In this document: piece after piece, positions 37,403 to 48,529 of the stretch
How positions within the stretch are numbered: position 1 is the stretch's first letter
How the letters are laid out: the number at the start of each line of letters is the position of its first letter
Assembly (NCBI RefSeq): GCF_003254395.2
Contig: NC_037645.1
Location: forward strand, 8,307,229 to 8,371,228
Direction of reading: 5' to 3'
DNA: 64,000 nucleotides
DNA from: Apis mellifera
Taxonomy: Eukaryota; Arthropoda; Insecta; Hymenoptera; Apidae
Program-made: the position numbers and the translations under genes
Notes under the pieces: generated by a model
Told to the model about the DNA's origin: nothing
The model's input: the letters and a program-made list of their open reading frames with translations, nothing else
Database searches by the model: none

Positions 37403-40400
37403 GCGGTGACAAGCGTCGCGCGGGGGAAGGAGAATGGAGGCGGCGGGGGAGGCTGGCGATGACAAGAGCCCCTCGAAGACTGAGCCGGATGACCAGGGAT
37501 CGAGGCAACTTAGCGTGGACCAACTGCGCACTCTCTCGATCGACAAGGTTACGGTGGAGAAGATCGTGTTGGAATCGTCGGCGGGCTCGCGAGAGGTGCT
37601 GTTGACGAAAAATGAGAGTTCGAGGCGAGTTTCGATAAAATCCGAGGTGGAAAAGCCGGCGAGCGGCGACAATTATCGCTCCTCCCTTCCCGACGACATT
37701 AAAGCGTTCGACGGGCGTCGGTCGAAGAAACCGGAGAGGATCAAACCGATCAGACTGACCAAGAGCCCGTCCATAGGCAGCTTGGCGGTCGCGACAGGCG
37801 TCCCTGTGGACGAGGCCAAGGGAGAGGACAAAGAGAATCTGTTGATCACCGAGGAGGAGGACAAAGAGAATCTGTTGATCGCCAAGGAGGAGAAGGTGAA
37901 CGCGAGAAATCTGTTGGAGAGGAGCCAGACGAACATCGAGGTGCTGCAGCGGAACCTGAACACCAGGATCGGCGCGAGCACCGCCCAAAGGTACAAGAAA
38001 AAGTTGCTCGAGTCCCGGGAGAATCGGCGTCCAAAGTTCGCGGGGAGGATCGCGTTCGACGAGGAGTTCCTTCAGAAGCACAATCTCGACAAGAGATTGA
38101 AGATCGAGGAGTACGGGTTGCCGGACCTTCCTCCGCAACCGGAAGAAGAGGAGGAGGAGGGTAGTTCGAAGGCAGGGTACAGCGAGAAGGTGTTGGAGGT
38201 GGAGAAAAGGTGGTCAGGGGAGTTTCTGAAGAATCAATTGGACCGCCGCTCCTCGGAGTCGTCCAAGTCCTCTTACGTGGGGGAATACGGGAGCGTTTCC
38301 TCGAGGGAGAGCATAGCCGAGGACTACGATCCTAGAGCAGCCTCCTCCGCCGTTCTTTTCCAAGCTGGAAAAGAAAAGTTCGAGGCGGGGCGGCCGATTA
38401 GTTTGAACTGCGCGAAAACTCTGGCCGCGAGCACGTTGAGCACGCTCGACTCCGACTCGTGCCTCGAGGACAGGATCAAGTCGCTGGAGGAGGACATCGA
38501 GGAGGATGGGGACTCGGTCGCTCGTCGACGGATAGGGAGATCGTCCGATCCTTGGAGGGAGTCCATGCTCCCGTTCGAGTTTTGGAATCGAAAGGAGACT
38601 ACGGAGTCGAGGATCGACGAGACTCGAAATTCGAGAGTCGCTTCATTGGAGTCGACGAGGGTGGACGGGTACGCGAGCCTGATAAGGAAGTTCACGATGG
38701 AGGCGGGCTCGTCGCGGTCGAGGAAGGAGGAGAAGCAGAAGAGGAAGCTCGGTTTCCGCCGCCTTCTGCCCGGCTTCTTCTCGCCCAAGGACTCGCGAAA
38801 GGATTACAAGAAGAAGGAGGGGAAGGAGAGGAAGAGGGCGGGCGACGACAGGCACTTCGCCCGCTACCAGCAGAACGGGAACTACGCCAGGTCGGCGGAC
38901 ACGATGAACCTGAACGAGGACATCAAGAGGAACGTGAAGCTGGACAACAGCCTGAACGGGTCCATGATCGAGGAGAGGCTGGACGAGATCAAGCGGGAGC
39001 TGTTCCCGCTCGATCAGGGCCCCATCACGAGCACCCCCGACCACCTGGCGCGCGAGGACCAAGGAGGTGGCGGCCAGCTGCCCGCCCGCTCCTACACCAC
39101 CGACTCGAGCCTCAGCTCGATCGCGCCCGACGAACGGTGGGCGGGCGAGAGGAGCGGCCAGCTCCTCGGCGTGTCGCCCGACGCGAGGAAGTTCGAGCAG
39201 AGGCAGAGGCAACGTTACGGCCAACCGTTGGAACGGAAGCACAGTTTGCAGGAGCCGAACCACTGCGCCCCCAGGCAGCAGCCGGCCTTCTTCCAGAGGA
39301 ACCACGGCCCGTCGGGGAGGATCTCCGCGCCGCCGGCCGAGAGGTACCTGGCCAGGCCGAGGCCGGTCGACCGCCCCCTCCCAGCCATACCCCGCTCCAG
39401 GCTCGACCTCTTGTCCAACTACGAGAATTACCTGGAGGCGGGCGAGCAGGCGTTGTACGAGAACGAGAACCCGCCGCCGGGCTTGATCCTGAAGTCGGTC
39501 TCGGCCCAGGTCAAGATCACCAGGCAGCCGATAGTGAATCAGAACCAGCGCGCCCCGTTGCTGGGCAGGTCGCCCAAGTACCTGTCCTCGGGCTCGAGCC
39601 AGAAGTCGGGGGACTACGGGGGCGAGTCGAGTTGCACACCGAACTCGAGCCAGAAGAGCGAGTTCTCGCCGACCAGCTCCAAGAGCGGCGAGTATTACCT
39701 GCACTCGCCCCGCGACACCGGCTCCCCGAACGAGGAGGACTCTCGAAGGGACGAGGGCATCTACGAGAACGAGAAATCACCGGACGAGCGAATCTACGAC
39801 GAGACGCCCTGCGAGGAAGCCGACTCGAACCTCGTCGAGGACAAGAGAGGGTCTCCTCGTAGGAGTCGCTCGAGAGGCGGCGAACGAGCCGCTTCCCCGG
39901 CGAGGGGAAGCGCGGAGAAGCTGTGCGGGGAGCAGGGAAAAGCGATCTCGCCGCTGGGACCGAGGCGGCCGCCCTCGGCCAGAAGGGCGCAGCCCAACGA
40001 GCAGATCCTTATAGCGTCCCCGAAGAGGGACGTGCCGTACGAGACGCGAATACCGAGGCCGTGCAACGAGTCGAGGCGCTGCCTCGTCGAGTCGCCGGTG
40101 CACATGACGAACGCGCCTCGAAAACTCGTGGTCGACCCGCGGGGCCAAGATTCGAGCGACGCCTCGAAGGCTCAGGTTAGCTTGGAGATACCGCGTCCAG
40201 AGCCTGTTTACGCGCGCCAGCGGAACCCTGAACCAGCTTCTTCGCCCGAGAAAAAGACGAGCAGTCAAGAGAGAAAGGAGGGGGAGGAGAGGGTGGCTTG
40301 GGTCCAGGCGTCGTCCTCGCCGCAAATCGGCGAGACTGGCTCGCAAAAGGTCGACAGGTCGATCGAGGATCATCGTCAGAATTCTATCCCAGCTATGGAA

Positions 40401-41562
40401 CCTCAGCCACTTCAACGTAATCCTAATTTAGAGGAGCAACGGGTCTCCAATCAGCTCGACTCGAGGCAGAGAAGTTTGGAAGATGGCGCACAGTACAACC
40501 AGAGGACCTACGAAGCGACGCAGCGGATGGGTCCGTTGTCGCCCTCGAAGCAGGAGACTCGACAGCACCTGGAAGCGTTCTACTGGCAGCAGAAGGCGCT
40601 CGAGGCGCACCGGAAGTCGCTCGCGTCCCCGGCGAGCGAGAAGCAGATTGGGCGAAAGATCGACTTGCCGGAGGTGAGGGAGGCGGTGTACTGGCAGCAG
40701 CTCAAGAAGCTGGACGAGGAGCAGCAGAGGCGCATCTACGAGCAGAATCCGATGGACGAGTCGTCGTACTGCAAGGCGAAGAGAGTATCCGCGCCGAGGC
40801 AGCAGGGACCTCCTGTTCGAGTGGCGGCGACCGGTGGTCTTCCTCTGCCTGTCATCGCCCATCATGGAAACCCATCCTCGTGGACCTGTGGCAACGCGAA
40901 GCCGAGCCCCGGCGGGAAACCGCCGCTGATGCAGAGCCAGAAGGGCCAGAACCAGCCGGTGCTGATCGTCCGCCCGCAGCAGGCGATCCGCGATCCGCGG
41001 GTGGACGCCAAGCCGCTCGACTCGGTGCAGAGATCGAAGAGCGCGTCACCGCATTTTCACAGGGGAGACGTTCCTCAGGCGCGGAAGCTCGAGCTTTCCT
41101 CCTCGATCTACGAGGAGGAGCCGACCAACGACGTCGAGGGGAAAGCAGTTGCTCACCCTCCTCCTCCTCCTCCGATATTCAAAAGGGGTAGCTTGATCGG
41201 GGGAGAGTCGGTGGAGTACGGAAGCGGGAGCGGCGCGAAGAGGGTGAGCTTCTCGAATCAGTCGGGCGTGGGCGGGCAGGAGCTGGCCAGCGGAAGTTGG
41301 CCCACGAAACACGGCACTGCCCCGGAACCGCCGACTCGAAGGCATCGAAGCGAGGACAGCGTGTCCGACACGGACTCGGTGTTCTCGTACCCGGACCGCC
41401 TTCGTGATCCTTCCTGCGAGTACGATGCCGACAGGCCTCTTCCGCCTCTGCCCAAGGACGCGACGAGAAGAGGCGTCGCGTACAACGGGGACACGACGCG
41501 TTGCAACGTCGGAGTGGATCCTAGACGCGGCGTCAGCCCGCAGCGAGTACTTCGACAGAAGG
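37403..41562 (+). CDS. Exon A of a large scaffold-like protein gene (1376 codons, partial)
   Basis: The acceptor TTGAATTTCAG precedes 37403. An in-frame TGA lies 27 nt before the ATG at 37434, so translation starts inside this exon. The frame is open to a phase-1 donor (CAG AAG G, then GTGAGT) at 41563; readthrough would stop about 21 codons later. The GC-rich protein has no recognised globular domain. It has a duplicated 11-residue acidic repeat (DKENLLI, near 132-153), a basic cluster with GFRRLLPGFFSPKD near 425-470, Tyr-containing acidic stretches (YENE, IYDE), paired YWQQ helices near 1047 and 1085, a six-proline run near 1240, KRVSF (PP1-docking-like) near 1268, and RPLPPLP (SH3-ligand-like) near 1333. 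Such composition fits a disordered cytoskeletal or signalling scaffold, by inference. Remaining exons lie to the right. Long ORFs in other frames are GC-driven shadows. Confidence 0.88.
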
Positions 41563-42280
41563 GTGAGTATCGATATTTTTTTCTTTCCTTTCGTCGGGAG
41601 AGAATTCGATTTGTCGCGAATTTTATTTGATTCTTGGAACGTGGCGAGACGTGGTTAAAGATCGTGCTTGCATTACGAGCGAGCTATCTTTTCCTTGTAG
41701 CAGCAACGTAACGTCTCATTTACGACGCCATAAATTATTTCGCCGATCATCAATTCCTTTGCATCTCTTTATGGCAATTTCGTGGCAAATCAACTGCGTC
41801 TCAGTCGGGCCGTGATTTTATTCGGACAAGGTGCGAAGCGCGTGGCGCGGCGTATGACCGCGCATTTCAATGAGCCTCTTAAGCCGGACCGAGAGCCAAC
41901 AGCGTGCAAAGGCACGTTCCCGTCCACGGCAAGCGAATCTCGCACGCGCGAGTTCTTTTAAGGTCCCCGACGTTGTTGTTTTATTGTTCAACGTATTTCA
42001 ATATGCGAGTTTTCTTTCTTCCTAAACAAACGTTTCGAAATCCAGTCGTATCCGGATTTGTCCGCTTGTACTAGGCTATCCCTAACGGCCAATTCTTCGG
42101 CCATACAGTAATCCGTATTAACGACGATTTTAAAGGGAAGCGTAATTTTATCGGGGTTCGAAAAAATTAGTTTTTTGTCGCTCTTCGTTTAATATTTTTA
42201 TCGGAAGAAATTTATTTGCTTCCGTGTAAACGGATAACCATTCTCCGTCTTGCTTTATCTCTCGTTGCGTCTCACTCTCG

Positions 42281-42296
42281 TTCGCGCATGCGCGAA
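42281..42296. promoter_or_regulatory. NRF-1/ewg-like palindrome
   Basis: TTCGCGCATGCGCGAA is a perfect 16-bp palindrome containing GCGCATGCGC, the core of the NRF-1 site (Drosophila ewg). It lies in the intron after exon A. Confidence 0.45.
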
Positions 42297-43937
42297 CATT
42301 TTAATCTTCCTCGACACGTTAAAATATATTCGCAAATATCGTGCAATTTTTAATCCTTTTTAATTACACAACACGCGTAAACTAATAATATGAACGAATA
42401 TATCATTTGTTGTATATTTGAAAGAGTTTATACTGTATTTGAATTGATTTATAAAAAAGAATGATACTTAACCTCTTTTCCTACCATACAAATATATTAA
42501 ATGACGATCGTTTTTATAATTGTGCAACGATTTTCCATTACGTTGCTCGTCACAGAAAGATCTTTTAATTTCCTATAGGCTGTCGATCGTTACGAAGCTT
42601 GCAATTAACGAGAAAGCACAGTTGTCTCGCAATTTACGCGACGCGTCGATTCGATCGACAAAATCGTGTTTGTTCTCATGATTGGAACGTCTTTTGAGGA
42701 TTATCCATTTCCCCACAACTCTTTACTCTAAACGTATTCTTTTGCGAGTTTCGATAAGAGGAAATATTTCGCTGGAAATAGAAGCTTTGAAACGTTTTTC
42801 GCAATACCGAATTTATTCATAAGTGGACTTGGCACTCTTGGAAACTTTGCATCAGAATTTTCGTTCGAAACTTCAAGGTGCATTCTCATCTTTTCTCGTC
42901 GATAAGGCAAGACTCATTGAGCGGAGCTATCCCCGATCCAAGCGATCCGCATTTGAGATCAGAGTCTCGAAGGAAAAGTAAGGGAAACCGAATTGTTTGT
43001 CGAGTTTTCGATTAGTCGATACGCCGTTCAATATGTATGCAAATTAGCGAGCCAGGATGCAAATTCGAAATGGCCGATATTCGGAAGTTAGAATCATAGC
43101 GACGCCATGCTGAATCGTGTCGCGATGAGAGGCGACGAACCGAGAATATGGAACGTATCTTGTTATATGGATTACGATACGTCTACGGTATTATTCGATA
43201 TTACGCTCAAAAGATCGTCAAATAATATAATATATTGCTCCAAAGAAATTCTTTGAAGAGCAAAACAGTCCGATTGTTGTTGAACAGAATCACAAGAACT
43301 GGATATTGATCGCAATACGACATTCGTTTTTAGCGACTCGCAGTGTTTACAAACATCGCATGGCTATAAGCGTGGAAACGCTTCCTATCTCGCTCGAATT
43401 CTCCGTTTCTCTCTGTTTGACGCGCGCATAAGAGCGAACGGTGTCAAATTACATTAGTCATTTCTTGGAAATCCTTTTCGGTTATTCGGCCACTATTCGG
43501 CACAATTCGGTATCGGTCGGAACCGATCGTGGCCTTCTATGCGAACATTACCGTATTCCCCCTGCCTCTCAACCGTCCAGTTGAGGACTTCTTTTCAGTA
43601 ATGCGTGGTACTTTCTCGAACGTGGACGCGTTCCATTCCCAATCGAATTCGTTTCCAATCGCGAACGATGACGCGTTATTTCACGCGCGATGGTCAAAAA
43701 TTGAAACGAATCGAAGACGCCCCGTGGAAAGAAGGTTAGTCGGTTGGCCATTGTCCTAGGAGCTTCGTGGTTAAACTCCCCGCGTGTCCGCGAATTCGAG
43801 AGGAGGTTGGGAGAAAACGGTGGGAGGTCGGCAGAGGTCGCGAAACGGTCGAATGTTTTCTATCCGGTGAGTAGCAACGTTTGGGAGGATGCGGTGACGA
43901 GGTGGGCGTTCGGGATCGATCCCCGACTCCATTCCCG

Positions 43938-43945
43938 TGACGTCA
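43938..43945. promoter_or_regulatory. Full CRE palindrome TGACGTCA
   Basis: TGACGTCA, extended to CGTGACGTCACG, in a CpG-rich block. It matches the full CREB/ATF consensus and supports a promoter or enhancer at 43.7-44.2 kb. Confidence 0.4.
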
Positions 43946-44097
43946 CGGAGCGGGAAGATAGGATGGGGAAGAGTGGGAAGGGACAAGAAGGAAGGAGAGA
44001 CAAAGCGAGAGGTTTCGCGATAGGAAGGCGGAGAGGGGACAACGTTGGTTAAAAGAGAGGGGTATCGAGGGATGGGTGGAGGGTGCAAGAGGGTGTA

Positions 44098-44211
44098 ATG
44101 CCGGGACTCGGGCAGATCCCGGCGACGACGTTCGCCGCGTTTTCGATGGTGGTGCCGCTGCTGTTGGTGCTACCGGCGTTGACGCACCTTGTGAAACGAC
44201 GCGTAGAGTAG
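44098..44211 (+). CDS. Candidate 37-aa hydrophobic micropeptide
   Basis: ATG at 44098 to TAG at 44209-44211. The peptide is short and Gly/Pro at the start, then has a hydrophobic segment (FAAFSMVVPLLLVLPALTHL) and a basic end (KRRVE). This layout fits a single-pass membrane micropeptide or a uORF. It lies about 150 bp downstream of the CRE. No family recognised, and the frame is short enough to be chance. Confidence 0.2.
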   Translation: MPGLGQIPATTFAAFSMVVPLLLVLPALTHLVKRRVE

Positions 44212-44220
44212 CGATCGTCG

Positions 44221-44300
44221 CGAGTAGTAGTGGTGGAAGTGGTGGTGGTGGTGGTAGTGGTAGTGTTGGCGGTGGTAGTGGCGGCGGTGCAACGTCGCCG
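44221..44300. repeat. GGT/AGT triplet-rich tract
   Basis: Imperfect run of GGT, AGT and GGC triplets. It would read as Ser/Gly in one frame. Confidence 0.7.
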
Positions 44301-46073
44301 GTATCGATAGTAGTGGTTGTATCTTATTTCCCACGTTCGACGAGCATTTTCGAAGCTCGAAAATCTCTTTTCGAGGGGTCACGATCGATTGCGACCTTCG
44401 AAGACGCGTGTTTCGCGAAAAGAGGAGCGCGCGACGATGCTAGTCGTGATCGTTGGAAGACAAGGTGCGGAAGAATCAACGGATTCGAGGATCCTCGAGG
44501 GTGGCGGTGTCGAGCCGGCTACCCGTGACACGACGCTTTAGTCGGTGCTTTAGTTTCCGCTCGGTTGTCTCGATGCGTTTTTTCACCGAGAAATTTACTT
44601 CGCTGATACCCGTAATTCGATCGATTTTAAATGGACTGTTGATACATTTGGATACGAAGCAAATCTCGTTATTGTTGGAACGTTTTGTGTGACATCGAAA
44701 CCGAAGAAATTGGATTAGTTATTTCAATTAACCGGGTCGTTCAGAATTACGCATAGTTAAGTCGTTGACGCGTGTGGATACGTATGTATATATATATATA
44801 TAGACATATATATACATACATATATATATAGCTGTAGTCTTCCTCGGTCACGACCTTCACTGTGTAATCAACTTGGAAGCGAAAGGTCGATTCCAGTACA
44901 CATATCAAGGGGATGCTGCAAAATTCATCTGTAAAATAATCTTTTTAAAAAATATTTTAAATATAGTTTACCGTTCATTTATGTGTCAAGAAAAAAAAAG
45001 TTCTAAAAGCTGATAGTACTTCGACTGTGCTTCCTTTGTCAGAAGAAAGGGTCGATAGATCGAGGCTCTCGAAATGCAGCACCATATTGCTTAAAATACG
45101 AAGTGAAGCTATCGATTTCGAGCACCGACACCAATCATGAGCAGAATACATCTGATAATATTCCTCGTTTTTTTCCTGCTAATTATCTTCTTTTCTTTGC
45201 TTCTTTTCTCCTTTTTCTTTCGCGTGATTCTATAATCTTCGATTATATTTTACCAAAGTTCGCGTCATCGTCGGATAAACACGATAAATAAACCTCATCC
45301 TCGAAAGCTCGTAATATCGACAATTGTTAAGTAAATCGTTAAGAAGAAAATCGGTCTCAAGTGATGAAAATAAAGTAAAGTGTTTGCGCACAATCTCCAT
45401 CCAGTCGCTCGAAACGAATTAACGAATCCTCGATTCCGAGTTTTCTTTGAATTTCAACACGTGGTAGTCGCTTTTCATCCTATCTTTCGCGTCTAATTCC
45501 ATTCATCGAATATCTCGAATGAGACGCTACAGGAAAACGACGCTATTCGCAGAGCCGGCGTTCCTTTGACCCAGTGATCCGATTCGTCTGTAGCGCGCTC
45601 GAGTACACCCACCCTCCGTGAACGTTGAAATTCATCGTGGCCAAAAGATGGCGACGTCACGGTTATTGTGCCGCTACAACGACCATCACGATAATTTCCG
45701 CCGGCATTGCTATCTTCTGCTTTCATAATAACTTTCGAACAACAAATTTGATTCCGAATTCTTTCTCGCAAACACCTTCTTCTCATCGCTGTTCGCGTAG
45801 AGTTTGCGTAGAATCTTCTCCACGGAAGAATCGAACAAGGAAGTAACCTTAACCTCAAAGCCGATTTTCCGATCGAAGATCATCGAGAAGCGGTCATCGA
45901 TACGAAGATTCGAATCGAAAACTCGAATCGAAGTAAACGAAGACGATTGCCATCTGTGATGCGCGAATCGAGGAAAGGACGAGATCGCGCAGAAACGCGG
46001 AAAACATTTTACGATCGCGCGAATCGATCGACAATCGCAATGGCGCGATCAAGCTCGAACCGCGTTTCGTGAA

Positions 46074-46095
46074 TGCGCGCGCATGCGCGCGCGTA
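46074..46095. promoter_or_regulatory. Alternating CG/CA palindrome with NRF-1-like core (Z-DNA candidate)
   Basis: 22 bases of strict pyrimidine-purine alternation centred on GCGCATGCGC, 58 bp before the exon B ATG. It combines a Z-DNA-prone tract with an NRF-1/ewg-like site. Confidence 0.45.
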
Positions 46096-46152
46096 GTCCC
46101 TTTGAATGACGCGGTCCGGTTTACCTTCGAGACGCTGAAGCGTTTGCGAAAC

Positions 46153-46249
46153 ATGTTGATGCGTTGGAAGAGCAAGGACAAGAGCTCTAGCAAGAGCTCC
46201 TCCGCCGGTCCCAGTCTTGGCAAGAAGAAGCGTAAATTCGGCAGAGAAG
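46153..46249 (+). CDS. Exon B: alternative first coding exon (32 codons)
   Basis: From ATG 46153 (a second ATG lies at 46159) the frame encodes MLMRWKSKDKSSSKSSSAG followed by a very basic GKKKRKFGRE. It ends one base into a codon at donor GTAAGA. Phase 1 is the same as at the end of exon A, so both could join the same downstream exon. The upstream CpG-rich DNA with an NRF-1-like palindrome suits an internal promoter. The Lys/Ser-rich N-terminus could bind membrane or nucleic acid, or act as a nuclear signal. The frame is open further upstream, but no other in-frame ATG precedes it. Not recognised as a known N-terminus. Confidence 0.5.
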
Positions 46250-47000
46250 GTAAGAATATTATACTCCATCAATTTTTAACATTCGTTGTTTCTCTTTTTA
46301 TCCATAACGCACGTAGTTCTTTCTCTCTTTCTTCCATTTGTATATCTCGGAACGATTTCCCTTGCGATTTTATTATTTGTTGAAATTAGTTGCGAGAAAT
46401 TAAAGCTCTCCCGCGAGAACAGGATCGATTTTCGATAATCGATTGAGCAAACCAGATACACACAAAGTCGTCTATTTTGTTTTTTCGACGAGACACGGAC
46501 GATTTCTCTAGAATAACTCTAGTTAACGAAATTCTCGCTCGCTATTTCGATTTCTTTCGCGTAATCGTATCCCGGTTCATGTTGTGGCGGCTCGTTGCAG
46601 CTTGTTGCTTGTAATAAGTCACGCAAACTAAGCATGGTATCGCATGTATGGAAACTTTGTGATTATTTCCTTTTCCGTTAAATTGTTTCAAGACGTATTA
46701 CGATATATATATATATATATATTTCATCGCGTGCAATTCTTCGTACAATTTAAAGAAAGATTCAGATGATTCAAAATTTTGTTCAATACTTTCTCTCTTC
46801 GATAACAATTTAAAATCTTATATTATAAATTTACATGAAATATTACCATCAAATCTTGAATAATTTGTCACGTACAATTCAATCCATTAAATTTGTCATT
46901 CTCCACATTTACAACTTAATCTCCGACTTGAAAACTTACTTATTCAAACTACTCCTCGCCCCCTTCTTCATCCAAAAAAAAAAAAACAAGATTAGAAATT
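46250..47000. other. Intronic spacer between exon B and the GC island
   Basis: AT-rich with a TA microsatellite (46705-46720) and a short A run. Nothing else supported. Confidence 0.45.
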
Positions 47001-48050
47001 TACAGAAAAAGAGATACTGATGAAAATCACGATACCTGTACACGTCGAAAAGGACAAGGCTTCTCACCACACGGCTTCTCACCTGTCGCGTTCTCATCTC
47101 GCGGGGTACGACGGTGCATCTCGGGGAGAGCAGCAGGTTGACAGGCGGAGGAGCTGGCTACACCCCTGTGACCGTTCCCCGACGCTTGCGCGCAGGTTGC
47201 ACTGGCTATACCCCCCTGTTCCTCCTTCTTTGCACCTCGAACCCCCCTCAACCCCGTTCTCCTTTCCTCCTCCTCCTCCTCCCCCTCCACACACACACAC
47301 ACCCCTCTCCCGCAGCTTCTTCTTTCTCTTCCACCGCATTCCTCTTCCTCGCCAGTCTTCTTCTCATATCCTCCTATCCCGGGTGTGTACACACCCCGCG
47401 CGTGCTTCCGCTCCCATCGGCAGCAGTTACGATACCACCACACCAGTACCATCAGTGGCACCTCCGTTAGCAGCAGCAGCGGCGGCGGCGGCGGCGGCCG
47501 CTGCCTGCCTCCAATCTGTCCCACCCTCGGCGGCGCTCTGCCTCCTGCCGAGAACAGTTACGTCGCATCGTTCCCTCGCGTAAGATCGTTATCGCGGCCA
47601 CTGTCAATCACATCGATCTATCAATCGTTCGCTCGACTGTCAACCTTTTTCGTAAATATAACAACGATATAATTACGAATCGAAATCGAGCTCGTTGATC
47701 AATGTTGAATCGGTCGAGATCACCCGACTCGAATCGACCATCGAGTGCGCTCGAACGGTGGAGGAGGAGGGGGAGGGGGACGAGTGGGAGGAGTGGGGGA
47801 CGGTTGGACGATGCCCGAGGCGCGAACCAGATACGCGTTTAAACCCCGTGCACCGCGTAGCATTACACGTACGTGCGATACGACGGCGGTGGAGGAGGAG
47901 GAGGAGGAGTGCGTGATCCACGAGATCGGAACGAGCGGAGAGGTGCGGGGGATCGGCCGCGCCAACTGCTGCCCCCCTTGCAACGACGGATGACTGTGGA
48001 ACAACACCTGTTCCTCCACGGTTCCAACGCGTAGTCGAGCCTCGCTAAAG
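47000..48050 (+). promoter_or_regulatory. GC-rich island, probable promoter/5' UTR of exon C
   Basis: A kilobase of CpG-rich DNA with CTC and CAC runs (47262-47310), an AGC/GGC triplet tract (47471-47506) and GAG runs (47758-47785, 47890-47910). Overlapping ORFs of 80-187 codons in several frames come from these tracts and disagree with one another. Position just upstream of a mini exon with a phase-1 donor suggests an alternative promoter. Confidence 0.35.
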
Positions 48051-48055
48051 GGAGA

Positions 48056-48095
48056 TGCGTATATTCGTCTGGAGGCATTGCGTGTCGTTGGACGG
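48056..48095 (+). CDS. Exon C: possible alternative mini first exon (13 codons)
   Basis: ATG at 48056 follows an in-frame TAA and encodes MRIFVWRHCVSLD, then one base before donor GTAAGG. Phase 1 again matches exons A and B. The short length makes this weaker than exon B. It could instead be a 5' UTR exon carrying a chance ATG. Confidence 0.3.
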
Positions 48096-48145
48096 TAAGG
48101 AAGCGACGCACGGATATCTAATTATCTCCCTGTCTGTCTAATATT

Positions 48146-48245
48146 GGTCAAATTCGATGCACGAATTTTATCACACGTTTTTGCAATAATATATCGGTCA
48201 AATTCGATGCACGAATTTTATCACACGTTTTTGCAATAATATATC
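48146..48245. repeat. Perfect 50-bp tandem duplication
   Basis: The block starting GGTCAAATTCGATGCACG is repeated without mismatch at 48146-48195 and 48196-48245. Confidence 0.95.
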
Positions 48246-48334
48246 GATCGAGTAAATCGATCAGATTTTATACGTTGAAATGAAGATTGGTTGTATATTT
48301 TTATTTTAGGATGCGAATATTATTTGAAGCAATG

Positions 48335-48520
48335 TATAATTTGGTATAGTATAATTTGGTATAGTAAAATTTGGTATAGTATAATTTGGTATAGTAAAAT
48401 TTGGTATAGTAAAATTTGGTATAGTATAATTTGGTATAGTAAAATTTGGTATAGTATAATTTGGTATAGTAAAATTTGGTATAGTATAATTTGGTATAGT
48501 ATAATTTGGTATAGTAAAAT
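48335..48520. repeat. 15-bp minisatellite, about 12.5 copies
   Basis: Unit TA(T/A)AATTTGGTATAG. One position alternates between T and A along the array; otherwise units are identical. Frames give IIWYS/KIWYS pentapeptides on plus and YYTK repeats on minus. These are repeat artefacts. Confidence 0.95.
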
Positions 48521-48529
48521 TGTAATTTT

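Larger units (their letters stand above)
41563..46152 (+). other. Intron after exon A, with promoter-like blocks
   Basis: It begins GTGAGT. There is no supported internal exon. It holds an NRF-1-like palindrome, a CRE, a short hydrophobic ORF with a GGT-rich tract (44.1-44.3 kb), and a long AT palindrome (44786-44830). The CpG-rich part at 43.5-44.6 kb may be an internal promoter. Confidence 0.5.

Noticed and set aside
38643..39704. 353-codon minus-strand ORF opposite exon A
   Set aside because: Arg/Leu-rich, GC-driven shadow of the main frame with no start or splice context of its own.
47020..47583. 187-codon plus-strand ORF and 165-codon minus-strand ORF
   Set aside because: Both are made by CTC, CAC and GGC triplet tracts, contradict each other, and lack splice support.
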